From NCBI GenBank assembly GCA_035296325.1, contig DATHBD010000073.1:62001-126000 (forward strand): DNA of 64,000 nucleotides, given 5' to 3'. The DNA is from DATHBD01 sp035296325. Lineage in GTDB: Bacteria; Actinomycetota; Actinomycetes; Mycobacteriales; Micromonosporaceae. The position numbers were made by a program, and so were the translations under genes. Of the stretch, positions 8,546 to 15,968 are shown one piece after another. Below the pieces are notes generated by a model. It was not told where the DNA came from. It did not search any database and saw nothing but the letters and a program-made list of their open reading frames with translations. Position 1 is the stretch's first letter. Every line of letters begins with the position of its first letter.

Positions 8546-11500
8546 CTATCCACATCCACCGAATCCCGTGGGAGGTCCGCCATGGGGTCCGACGCCCGGG
8601 AAGGCGTCATCCGTATCGTTGACGAACGTCACACCGGTTGCGGGATTCGTGTTCTCCCGATATGGCTGCCAGTGCGGCGTCTCCACCCCACTGTGCGCGG
8701 CTCCGAAAAGGTCGACACGGTAAGTGAGATTTCCGCGCTCATTGTACACACCCCAACCGACGACTGCGCCGTTGTCGGTCCGGTAGTAGATCCCATTGGG
8801 CGGCCCGCCAGTGGTAGGCAGCCTACCGTTCTTCCACTCCTGCGCGTTGGCCCACGGGTTTGCCGAGTCGTTGTGCACCAGGACAGGCGTCGCGCCGGCC
8901 ATCACGTAGTAGGTGGGGATGTCGGCGACCGTGAGGTTGTACATGACCTGGGCTTTGGTGAAGCTGCGGACGGTGATCACCTTAGCGGCGTTGCGCCCGT
9001 GGGTGCGTAGGGCCTGACGTGGCCTCAGGTCGGCGGCGTCGGTCCATTGCCGGGTGGTGTCGTTCCAGAAGGGGTGGTGCTGGGTGGTGTGGATGGTCGT
9101 CCGGTGACCGTTGGCGTTGATGACGACGTCGGCCAACTCGGTGTCGAGGTTGCGGTGCAGGGCGGTCACGGCCCGTGCGGCGGTCACACCCTTCTCCGGG
9201 TCGGTGGCGAGGACCTTGTCGCCGAGAACGACGTCCCGAATGGGCTTCTTGGTGCCGTCGGCCATCAGGACCGGCGTTCCGCCGGCGAAGCTGTCACCGT
9301 CGCACTTCTTCAACAGATTCTTCAGGGCTTCGAGGGCTGTTCCGTCGGTGAGGCGGCGCAGCGCCGCCGCCACCGCATCGAAGCCCTCGGTGGTGATGGC
9401 CAGCCGCAGGGCGGCGATCTCGTCGGCACTGAAGGTCAGCACCTTCTTCGGCATCTCCACCGACAGTTCGAGGAGCTTGGTGAAGTTGATGGCGCCCAGC
9501 TTGGCCAGGCCGTCCTCGATCGCCTTGGCACCGAAGGTGGCGATGCCGGTCATGAGTTCGCCGCTGAGCAGCTTGGCGAACGCGGCACCCAGGCCACCCT
9601 TGAGGGCGTCGATGCCCCCGGCGATCTTGCCGATGCCGGGCACCTTCATCCCGATCAGGTCGATCGCCGTCAGACCCAGGGCTCGGCCGTACTCGCCGTT
9701 CTGCCACTCCTCGAGGTGGATCAGCACGCCCGGATTCTTGATGATCTCTTTGACGCCGTCCTCGAGCATCTTGCAGGCCTCGTCGGGCGTCGGCTCGTCC
9801 GTCGAGCCTCCACTGCCCGGGTCGTAGACCTGGTCACTGCAGAGCTGGGCCACCCACATCGACCCGTACAGTCCGATGGCCCCCTCGGCCGCCCCCTTGA
9901 AGAAGTTCTTGGCCCCCGACGACAGGTAGTCAGCGTCGTCGATGCGCTTGTCGGCGTCGGCCTTCCACCGGGTCAGAAAAGCGGTCTGGCGGGCCTTGCG
10001 CTCGGCTTCGCTGACCTCGTCGATCTTTCCGGTCAGGGTCTGCGCGAGGGTGGTCATGCTGACCGCGGTGATCTGCATGGAGCCGGCGACCTTCTCGGTG
10101 ATGGTCGCCATGCCGTCGATCTGACTGGCAATCTTGACGGCGTTGGTCCACGCCTGGTGCGCCTTCTTGGAGTATCCGCGGGCGGCGACATGCGCCTGCC
10201 GGGCCACCGCGGCGTCGTTGCCGGCCTCCGCGGCCATCCGCTGTGCGCCGGAGGCGTACTGGCTGGCCAACTGGTCGGCCCGAACGGCGTCGCGGGCCGC
10301 CGTGATGGCGCCCTCGGCCTCAGCGGCCGCACCGATCGCCGCGTCGATGGCCGCCTTGCTCGCCTTGATCGCCCGAGCGGCGGCCTTGGCAGCCTTCTCC
10401 GCCGCCAGATACGCCAGCTTGACCTGTGCTTGCGCGCGCAGGGCCTGCTCAACAGCATGGACCGCGGCGGCGTCCGCGGCCGCGGCGTGCTTTGCCGCGC
10501 TGGCGCTCTGCTCGGCGCCGATGACCATCGCCGCGCTGGCGATGTCGGCGGCCATCGCCGCGTCGTTGTCGGTCGCTGAGTACGCGGCCGCGACGTCCAT
10601 CGCGGTGGCCGCCGGGTCGGCGATCGCCAACGCCGAGACCCGGGCGTTGAGCGCGGCCCGCCCGGTCACCCGTGCCTGGAACGACGCGATGCCGGCCTGA
10701 TAGCTGGACGCCACCGCCGCCGCGTGTGTCAGCTCCGCATTGGCCTTCGCCGCGTTCGCCCGGCCGATCGCCGCCCGCGCGACGTTCACCGATTCGGTGG
10801 CGGCCTCGTTCGCCCGCTGCGCGTCGCTGATCGCCTTACCCGCCGCGGCAACGGCGTCCTCCGCGCTGCGATGCGCCGCGGCCGCCTCGCGTACCGCGGC
10901 CGCCGCCTCGGCCCGCGCGGCGGCTGCCGCGGCGGACGCCCGGCGGGCCGCCACACCCGCTGCGGTACATGCCTCAGCGGCCGTCTTGGCCTCCCCATGG
11001 GCGTGCACCGCAGCCGTGCGCGCCGGGCCGACCTGGGCACGGATCGTCGCGGCGTCCCGGGCCGCCCGGTCCCCCTCGGCCGTCCCCGCCTTGGCGGTCG
11101 CCTCCTGTTCGGCCGCCGCGAGGCGGAACTCCATGGCGTTGAGGTCCGCGACCGCCTTCTTGGCCCGCGCCGACGTCTGCTGGGTCTTGGTAATGAGGCC
11201 GTCGAACGTTTCCGCGGCCTTCTTCGCATCGTCGTACGCGATCTTCGCGGTCGCGCCCTTGGCCGCCGCGATGTTGTTCTGATCGATCGCCCGCTGAGCC
11301 GCACCGTGCGCCACCGTCTGCTGAACGACCGCGACGGTCATCTGCTGCCGGGCGATGTCGCGTTGCGCCGCCGCCCGCCGGTAATGATCTCCGGCGTTCT
11401 TGGCATGCGACCAGGCGTCGCGGGCCTCCTGCTCGGCACGCAACCGCTGCGCGCGGGCGTCGCGCTCGGCCGCCTGCGCCGCGGCCGCCAACCGCTCCGC

Positions 11501-12955
11501 CTGATCAGCCAAGGCTTCCGCGGCCGCCTGCGCACGCTCGGCGGCCTCCCGGTACTTCACCGCGTTGTCCGCCTCCACGGTGGCGTTGCGGTCCGCATCC
11601 AGGGTCTTGCTGGCCGCTTCGGTCGCCTCGGCCGCATGCCGGGCGGTGTCCGCGGCGTGCTTGGCGGCCTGACCCGCCGCCGACTGCGCCGCCATCACCT
11701 GAGCCCAGTCGACCCCGTGCGAGAGCCCGGTCTTGACCAGGGTCTGCGCGGCGGTGTCGGCCACTCCGGCCTGCGCGGTGACGATGCCGGCGTAGCGGGC
11801 GACGGTGGCGGCTTCGCCGCGTGCGTCGGCGGCCAACCGGGTCAGCTCCGCGGTGCGGGTCTTCCCGCCAGCCTTGCGTACCGGCACGTCCGCGGCGAAG
11901 ATCGCGTCGCCCCGCTTGGCGTACAGGTTCGTCAGACCCATCGAGTTCGACGCCGACGTCAACGCGTGGGTCGCCGCCACACTGGCGTTGATGATCTGCT
12001 GGCGGGCGGTGGCGGCCTGGGTCGAGCGCTGCGCCAGGTCAACCAGATCATTGACCGCCTTGCTCCGGGCCGCCAACGCATCCGTGATCTGCCGCTGCGC
12101 GTCGGCGTCGCGCTGACTGGTCACCTTGAAACCGGTGTTGTAGAACTCAGCGATCACCGCCGGGTCTTCGGTGTCCAACGCCGCCTGACCAGCGCTCTGC
12201 ACCTCGTAGCCGCCCGACGCCACCATCTGCAACACCCGGGCGTGGATCTTCTTGGCCAGGTCCGCGGCGTCCAACTCCGCTCTGGCGTCCTCCGCCTCGG
12301 CCACCGCCTTACCCACGGCCACGAAGTCGGCGATCTTGTCGTCGTTCTTCGTGGCCAGCACCTTCGCGGCGCGGTCCCGCAGGGTCGGCCCACCGGACTT
12401 CGCCCAGCGCTCAACCAGTTCCCGGTTCGCCGCCGCCAGGTCCTTCTTCCGCACCGCGGCGGCCGCGCGATAAATCGGCAGAGCGCGGTCCAGGAAGTCG
12501 GCAATCTTTGCCGGATCGTTTGTGGCAAGCACTTCCCGCGCCGCCACCCGAACATCGGCGTCCTCGTCGTAGTCAGCCAGATCCTCAACCAACTGCCGAT
12601 TGAGCGCATCGTCACTCGGCACGTCGGCGAACAGCCGGCTTTCCTCGGCCAACTCAGCCAGCCGCTCCATCTCGACGACCTCGGCCAAGGTGGCCGGACC
12701 GCCCGCCGCCGGCCGGGCGACTGCCGATCGGGCGGGCGCCGCCGCTGCCGCCTGCGGCGCCAGAGCCAGCGACAACAATCCGGCGACCACGGCAACCACA
12801 CCGCGCCGGACCGGCGACCAGCGACCTCTAGACGCGACAAACAAGATCGGCTCCTCAGCACGGCGGTGCGGGACAGATGTCGACAGGGAGGGTTCAGCGG
12901 CAGGCAGACGGCTCACCGGCCGACGCGCAACCGCGTCGGACATCATGCTGACCAT
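8546..12955 (-). CDS. Secreted polymorphic toxin: ALF repeats, Ala-rich coiled coil, HINT, toxin tip
   Basis: A 1469-residue antagonism protein. In order: signal peptide with hydrophobic core at about 52-72; three ALF-type helical repeats (about 130-158, 187-215, 248-275) with the pattern VRVAAREVLATNDPAKIADF; a very long alanine-rich coiled-coil region (about 280-1030); a hydrophobic/glycine-rich linker; a HINT autoprocessing domain from about 1218 (SFAGGTPVLMADGTKKPI, THQHHPF-like TTQHHPFWN) ending at LVHND near 1358; and a C-terminal tip of about 110 residues with YRVDLFGAAHSGVETPHW and NPATG. The tip resembles polymorphic toxin type 24 as I remember it; its activity is not known to me. 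The ATG at 12955 follows GAGGAG with short spacing. A TTG at 12844 also follows GAGGAG and would give a more normal signal peptide, so the start is uncertain. The probable immunity gene is next. Confidence 0.85.
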   Translation of the reverse strand: MVSMMSDAVARRPVSRLPAAEPSLSTSVPHRRAEEPILFVASRGRWSPVRRGVVAVVAGLLSLALAPQAAAAAPARSAVARPAAGGPATLAEVVEMERLAELAEESRLFADVPSDDALNRQLVEDLADYDEDADVRVAAREVLATNDPAKIADFLDRALPIYRAAAAVRKKDLAAANRELVERWAKSGGPTLRDRAAKVLATKNDDKIADFVAVGKAVAEAEDARAELDAADLAKKIHARVLQMVASGGYEVQSAGQAALDTEDPAVIAEFYNTGFKVTSQRDADAQRQITDALAARSKAVNDLVDLAQRSTQAATARQQIINASVAATHALTSASNSMGLTNLYAKRGDAIFAADVPVRKAGGKTRTAELTRLAADARGEAATVARYAGIVTAQAGVADTAAQTLVKTGLSHGVDWAQVMAAQSAAGQAAKHAADTARHAAEATEAASKTLDADRNATVEADNAVKYREAAERAQAAAEALADQAERLAAAAQAAERDARAQRLRAEQEARDAWSHAKNAGDHYRRAAAQRDIARQQMTVAVVQQTVAHGAAQRAIDQNNIAAAKGATAKIAYDDAKKAAETFDGLITKTQQTSARAKKAVADLNAMEFRLAAAEQEATAKAGTAEGDRAARDAATIRAQVGPARTAAVHAHGEAKTAAEACTAAGVAARRASAAAAAARAEAAAAVREAAAAHRSAEDAVAAAGKAISDAQRANEAATESVNVARAAIGRANAAKANAELTHAAAVASSYQAGIASFQARVTGRAALNARVSALAIADPAATAMDVAAAYSATDNDAAMAADIASAAMVIGAEQSASAAKHAAAADAAAVHAVEQALRAQAQVKLAYLAAEKAAKAAARAIKASKAAIDAAIGAAAEAEGAITAARDAVRADQLASQYASGAQRMAAEAGNDAAVARQAHVAARGYSKKAHQAWTNAVKIASQIDGMATITEKVAGSMQITAVSMTTLAQTLTGKIDEVSEAERKARQTAFLTRWKADADKRIDDADYLSSGAKNFFKGAAEGAIGLYGSMWVAQLCSDQVYDPGSGGSTDEPTPDEACKMLEDGVKEIIKNPGVLIHLEEWQNGEYGRALGLTAIDLIGMKVPGIGKIAGGIDALKGGLGAAFAKLLSGELMTGIATFGAKAIEDGLAKLGAINFTKLLELSVEMPKKVLTFSADEIAALRLAITTEGFDAVAAALRRLTDGTALEALKNLLKKCDGDSFAGGTPVLMADGTKKPIRDVVLGDKVLATDPEKGVTAARAVTALHRNLDTELADVVINANGHRTTIHTTQHHPFWNDTTRQWTDAADLRPRQALRTHGRNAAKVITVRSFTKAQVMYNLTVADIPTYYVMAGATPVLVHNDSANPWANAQEWKNGRLPTTGGPPNGIYYRTDNGAVVGWGVYNERGNLTYRVDLFGAAHSGVETPHWQPYRENTNPATGVTFVNDTDDAFPGVGPHGGPPTGFGGCG

Positions 12956-13192
12956 GGCGCTCCTCGCGGGGTGGCGATGCACATCAGAGGCCCGCGAGGG
13001 CCGGGCCACCGGGAGATCGGCGGCGCAGCCGCCCACCAGTCCGGAGGGTCGAGCGCGACGATCCGCACCGATCACCGGCACCCCCACCTGGGGCGCGGCA
13101 CATCGATCGGCGTGGATGTCGCTGTGGATCAACTCCGGGGCCACCCGTTCCCCGTAGTTCAGCCGGGGACAACATAGACCAACCACCGCGCT

Positions 13193-13214
13193 CGCGCTGT
13201 CCCTTGACAGCGCG
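13193..13214. repeat. 9-bp perfect inverted repeat, possible operator
   Basis: CGCGCTGTC and GACAGCGCG are separated by 4 nt. The dyad lies about 240 bp upstream of the toxin start, beside a possible minus-strand -10. It could be a regulator site or a hairpin; nothing identifies the factor. Confidence 0.45.
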
Positions 13215-13535
13215 GCCCGTACAACTACGCCGGTATGCCGCATTTCAGTGGATCGGTCCGAGCCGGGCGTGGCCGCCGTCGCGGCGCTCCGCAACAGCGC
13301 CCCGGCTCGGGGCCGGCGTACGTGCGGATCCCCAGCACCAAAGGTGGAGCATCCACCCCAGTGGATTTCACATCAACCATTAACCCCGCAGATAATGTGT
13401 GCGCCGGGTCCACAGAGCATAGGGTGACCGAGCATTCGCATAACGTTACCGACTGTCTTAGATGACTCTTAGATAATTGTCCGCTGGCTGGGACTCCGGG
13501 CCGATCGATGGTCGCGGACCCAGCCTGGTGCTATC

Positions 13536-13564
13536 TTGCCGGGATAGATCACGGTCCCTATCCT
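13536..13564 (+). promoter_or_regulatory. Predicted promoter of the PL10 pectate lyase gene
   Basis: TTGCCG (13536-13541), 17-nt spacer, TATCCT (13559-13564), about 90 bp before the start codon. It overlaps three alternating copies of CTATC/GATAG (13531-13535, 13543-13547 and 13558-13562) that could bind a regulator. Confidence 0.45.
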
Positions 13565-13655
13565 CAGGCACAGGAACACCAATCCGCGAGACCGCTTGCG
13601 AGAGTCACGGAGAGCACGCCAGCAAGCGGCTTCAACTGCGAAGGACAATTTTTAC

Positions 13656-15452
13656 ATGAAACCGAATTTTAATCGCCGCCAATTCATCGTCGCCGCACTC
13701 GCCCCGGTGGCCGCGACTGCGCTGGTCCGATCCGGTATCGGGCAGGCGTCTGCCGCAGAGGGCGTCGCGAATGCGGAAAAGGCGGCGGCCGTCGACGCCA
13801 TGAAGCGAGCCGTCGTCTTCATGGACCAGAAGCTCTCGTATCGCGGCGGATATGTCTGGTCGTATCTGCCGGACCTGTCGGTGACCTGGGGCGAGATGGA
13901 AGCCAAGCGTACGATGTGTTGGATCCAGCCCCCGGGAACCCCATCGGTCGGTCACAGCTATCTCGACGCTTATCATGCGACCGGCGACGAGACCTTCTAT
14001 GCGGCAGCCGAACGCACGGCGCTTGCGTTGGTCGAAGCGCAACACCCGGCAGGGGGTTGGAACTACATTCACGACTTCGCCGGTGAGGACTCTCTCCGGC
14101 AGTGGTACGACACAATCGGCAAGAGCGGTTGGCGGCTCGAGGAGTTCCAGCACTACTACGGTAACGCGACCTTCGACGATGCGACCACCTCCGTCTCGGC
14201 GCAGCTTATCCTCCGGATGTACCTGGAAAAGCGAGACGCGCGCTTCGCGGAGCCCTTGGAGAAGGCAATCAGGTTCGTCCTCGCCGCGCAGTTCGTCGGC
14301 GGCGCCGCCGATGGCGGATGGCCGCAGCGATTCCCGCGCCATCCCAACTCAATCACGCAGATGCCGCTGCCGACCGAGCGTCCACCGTGGCTACCCGCCG
14401 ACGCCACGCACGGCATGGAGGACGGCGAGTACACGAACCACGTCACCTTCAACGACGACGTCATCGGCGAGAACATCAAGTTTCTGTTGCTGTGCGTTAC
14501 CGGACTCGGCCGAACCGAACTGATCAGGCCGGTACGGAACGCGATGGAGTGCCTGCGCCGCCTGCAGCAGAACGGCCCACAGGCGGGCTGGGGCCTGCAG
14601 CACCTCTCCCGGGACCAGGGAACCCGGAAGGCGGGTGCGCCGGCGGGAGCCCGATCCTACGAGCCGCGCGCCCTGGCCACCCACACCACCCAGACGAACA
14701 TCCGGCAACTGTTCGCCTACTTCACGCTCACCGGGAACAAGAAATACCTCGCCAGAGTCCCGGAGGCGATCGCCTGGCTCGAGACCTGCGCGTTGACGCC
14801 GGCGCAGATCGCCGAGAATCCCCTGCTGACCGGACGCACCCACCCGACGTTCATCGAGCTGGGCACCAACCGGGGCCGCTTCGTGCACAGGTTCGGCAGC
14901 AACGCCAGGACCGGTGCCTACTACTACGACTACGACCACCGCGACACGATCAGCCACTACTCGGCCGGGCGCGCCATCGACCTGGCGGGGCTGCGGGCGA
15001 CGTACGCCCGCCTCACCGCGATGACCGACGCGGAGATCTCCGCGATGAAGTCACGGTCTCCGCTGAGCAACTCCGGGGTTCGGTCGCTGCCCAAGTACTT
15101 CGCGTTCCGCGATCTGGACCTGGTGGATCTGATGCTCGATGCCCCGCTTCCGCCCCCCACCGTGACGGCGGAGGTGGCGACGAAGCTGGTGACCGATCTC
15201 GGAACCAACGACTACTGGCTGACCCCCCTCGATGCGATCACCAACCCGTACATCGGCGAGCCGCCGAGCGAGCTCTACGCCGGCCGCGCCTACATGAGCA
15301 GGCACGTCGGCGACCTGTACGACACCTCGCCGTACGACGCGAAGGTGCCACCTGCGATCGAGCCCTACGTTGTCAGGGAACGCCCGCTGGGGATCAGCTC
15401 CGCGGCGTTTGTCAGCAACCTCAGCAAGCTGACCGCGTACGTCGCGAGCTGA
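13656..15452 (+). CDS. Secreted pectate lyase (PL10)
   Basis: Cleaves polygalacturonate by beta-elimination after export. The 598-residue product has a Tat-type signal (NRRQFIVAALAP with Arg7-Arg8 and cleavage near ASA). The mature protein shows PL10 features: DAYHATGDETFYAAA, GGWNYIHDF, a FDDATTSVSAQLILRMYL helix, NDDVIGENIKFLLL, and the late YYYDYDHRDTISHY motif. The fold in this family is an alpha/alpha toroid, and catalysis uses calcium and an arginine. The ATG at 13656 follows GAAGGA and gives the signal peptide at the N-terminus. The gene is alone, with its own leader and two hairpins after the stop. It belongs functionally with the PL4, PL9-like and PL11 enzymes of this window. Confidence 0.88.
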   Translation: MKPNFNRRQFIVAALAPVAATALVRSGIGQASAAEGVANAEKAAAVDAMKRAVVFMDQKLSYRGGYVWSYLPDLSVTWGEMEAKRTMCWIQPPGTPSVGHSYLDAYHATGDETFYAAAERTALALVEAQHPAGGWNYIHDFAGEDSLRQWYDTIGKSGWRLEEFQHYYGNATFDDATTSVSAQLILRMYLEKRDARFAEPLEKAIRFVLAAQFVGGAADGGWPQRFPRHPNSITQMPLPTERPPWLPADATHGMEDGEYTNHVTFNDDVIGENIKFLLLCVTGLGRTELIRPVRNAMECLRRLQQNGPQAGWGLQHLSRDQGTRKAGAPAGARSYEPRALATHTTQTNIRQLFAYFTLTGNKKYLARVPEAIAWLETCALTPAQIAENPLLTGRTHPTFIELGTNRGRFVHRFGSNARTGAYYYDYDHRDTISHYSAGRAIDLAGLRATYARLTAMTDAEISAMKSRSPLSNSGVRSLPKYFAFRDLDLVDLMLDAPLPPPTVTAEVATKLVTDLGTNDYWLTPLDAITNPYIGEPPSELYAGRAYMSRHVGDLYDTSPYDAKVPPAIEPYVVRERPLGISSAAFVSNLSKLTAYVAS

Positions 15453-15466
15453 GGTGACCGGTCACC
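15453..15466. promoter_or_regulatory. 14-bp palindrome centred on ACCGGT, 3' of the PL10 gene
   Basis: GGTGACCGGTCACC is a perfect palindrome that contains the same 12-bp core as the site at 39880. It lies directly after the PL10 stop and overlaps the following hairpin, so it may be part of a terminator and not an operator. Confidence 0.35.
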
Positions 15467-15487
15467 AACGTGATGCGCGTTGGTGAC
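15461..15487 (+). terminator. Hairpin after the PL10 gene
   Basis: GTCACCAACG and CGTTGGTGAC form a perfect 10-bp stem with a 7-nt loop, 9 nt after the stop codon. No T-run follows. Confidence 0.5.
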
Positions 15488-15513
15488 AGCGGCGTGTTGC
15501 CCGGGATTCGAGA

Positions 15514-15563
15514 AGACCTCCGGCGGGGTGGAAGTTTCGACACTTCCACCCCGCCGGAGGTCT
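15514..15563. terminator. 22-bp perfect hairpin, probable strong terminator
   Basis: The arms 15514-15535 and 15542-15563 are perfectly complementary over 22 bp with a 6-nt loop (TTCGAC), followed by CTTTGG. It lies about 60 bp after the PL10 stop, behind a smaller hairpin. Its stability suits a factor-independent terminator isolating the next promoter. Confidence 0.65.
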
Positions 15564-15727
15564 CTTTGGTGCACCGGTCGCGCATGTGGTCGAGGACCTC
15601 GGAGTCTCCCGCACGATCCGGCACGACCGGCTGGCTCGCTGGCGGGCCTGAGGCGACACTGGGCTCACCTCCACCCCTCGTCGGCTCGTCGGCTGGCCGG
15701 TAAGCCTCCGACGCACCTCGAGAACCG

Positions 15728-15755
15728 TTGAAAACGCGAGCTAACCGGATATTTG
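15728..15755 (+). promoter_or_regulatory. Predicted promoter of the DUF4038 fusion gene
   Basis: TTGAAA (15728-15733), 16-nt spacer, TATTTG (15750-15755). Transcription would start near 15762 and give a leader of about 200 nt containing two hairpins. Confidence 0.5.
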
Positions 15756-15769
15756 CGGCGGCAGAAAAG

Positions 15770-15781
15770 GTTACCGGTCAC
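15770..15781. promoter_or_regulatory. Putative LacI-type operator upstream of the DUF4038 fusion gene
   Basis: GTTACCGGTCAC is a palindrome with one mismatch, about 8 nt after the predicted transcription start. With its right flank it reads TTACCGGTCACATTCAC, against TGACCGGTCACATTGAC at the PL9-like gene, a match at 15 of 17 positions. Confidence 0.5.
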
Positions 15782-15875
15782 ATTCACCGCCCACCCGCTC
15801 CGGCTGTTGCCTAAGCACCCTTGACTAGCTATGTTCAAGGCCAGGCCAGGATAGGCCGCCCGTCACGCAGACATC

Positions 15876-15929
15876 CACCAGCGGCGATCTACCGCTGGTG
15901 CTGGCGCATTCCCTCCCGCGGCAATGCGC
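15876..15929 (+). promoter_or_regulatory. Two tandem hairpins in the 5' leader
   Basis: First: CACCAGCGG and CCGCTGGTG (15876-15884, 15892-15900), 9-bp stem, 7-nt loop. Second: GCGCATT and AATGCGC (15904-15910, 15923-15929), 7-bp stem, 12-nt loop. They end 39 nt before the start codon. No known riboswitch class fits; a regulatory or RNA-stabilising role is inference. Confidence 0.4.
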
Positions 15930-15968
15930 TGCTTTCTTGTCGGGTTCCGCCCACCTCGGGAGTAATCC

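Larger units (their letters stand above)
12956..13655. other. Intergenic region between divergent toxin and pectate lyase genes
   Basis: About 700 bp with no credible gene; open frames here are high-GC noise with poor composition. The lyase-proximal 300 bp are relatively AT-rich (around 13370-13480). It holds a 9-bp dyad at 13193-13214, a small GGTGGA/TCCACC hairpin at 13343-13357, repeated CTATC/GATAG elements at 13531-13563 and the predicted lyase promoter. A toxin promoter could not be fixed; TATGTT on the minus strand (13171-13176) is a possible -10 without a good -35. Confidence 0.6.
15467..15968. other. Intergenic region before the DUF4038 fusion gene
   Basis: About 500 bp with no gene. 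It contains the large 22-bp hairpin (15514-15563), a predicted promoter (15728-15755), an ACCGGT-centred site (15770-15781), a dyad CCTTGA-N10-TCAAGG (15819-15840), and two consecutive hairpins in the leader (15876-15900 and 15904-15929). Confidence 0.6.

Noticed and set aside
8546..12955. Toxin gene considered as a cell-division or laminin-like coiled-coil protein
   Set aside because: HINT domain, LVHND junction, C-terminal tip and adjacent small gene indicate a polymorphic toxin.
10724..13177. 817-residue plus-strand frame over the toxin gene
   Set aside because: Arises from the Ala-rich repeats of the toxin read backwards; composition is Arg/Gly-rich and no start with a ribosome site.
13235..13465. 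76-codon frame between toxin and pectate lyase genes
   Set aside because: No ribosome binding site, low-complexity start, and overlap with promoter-like AT-rich sequence.
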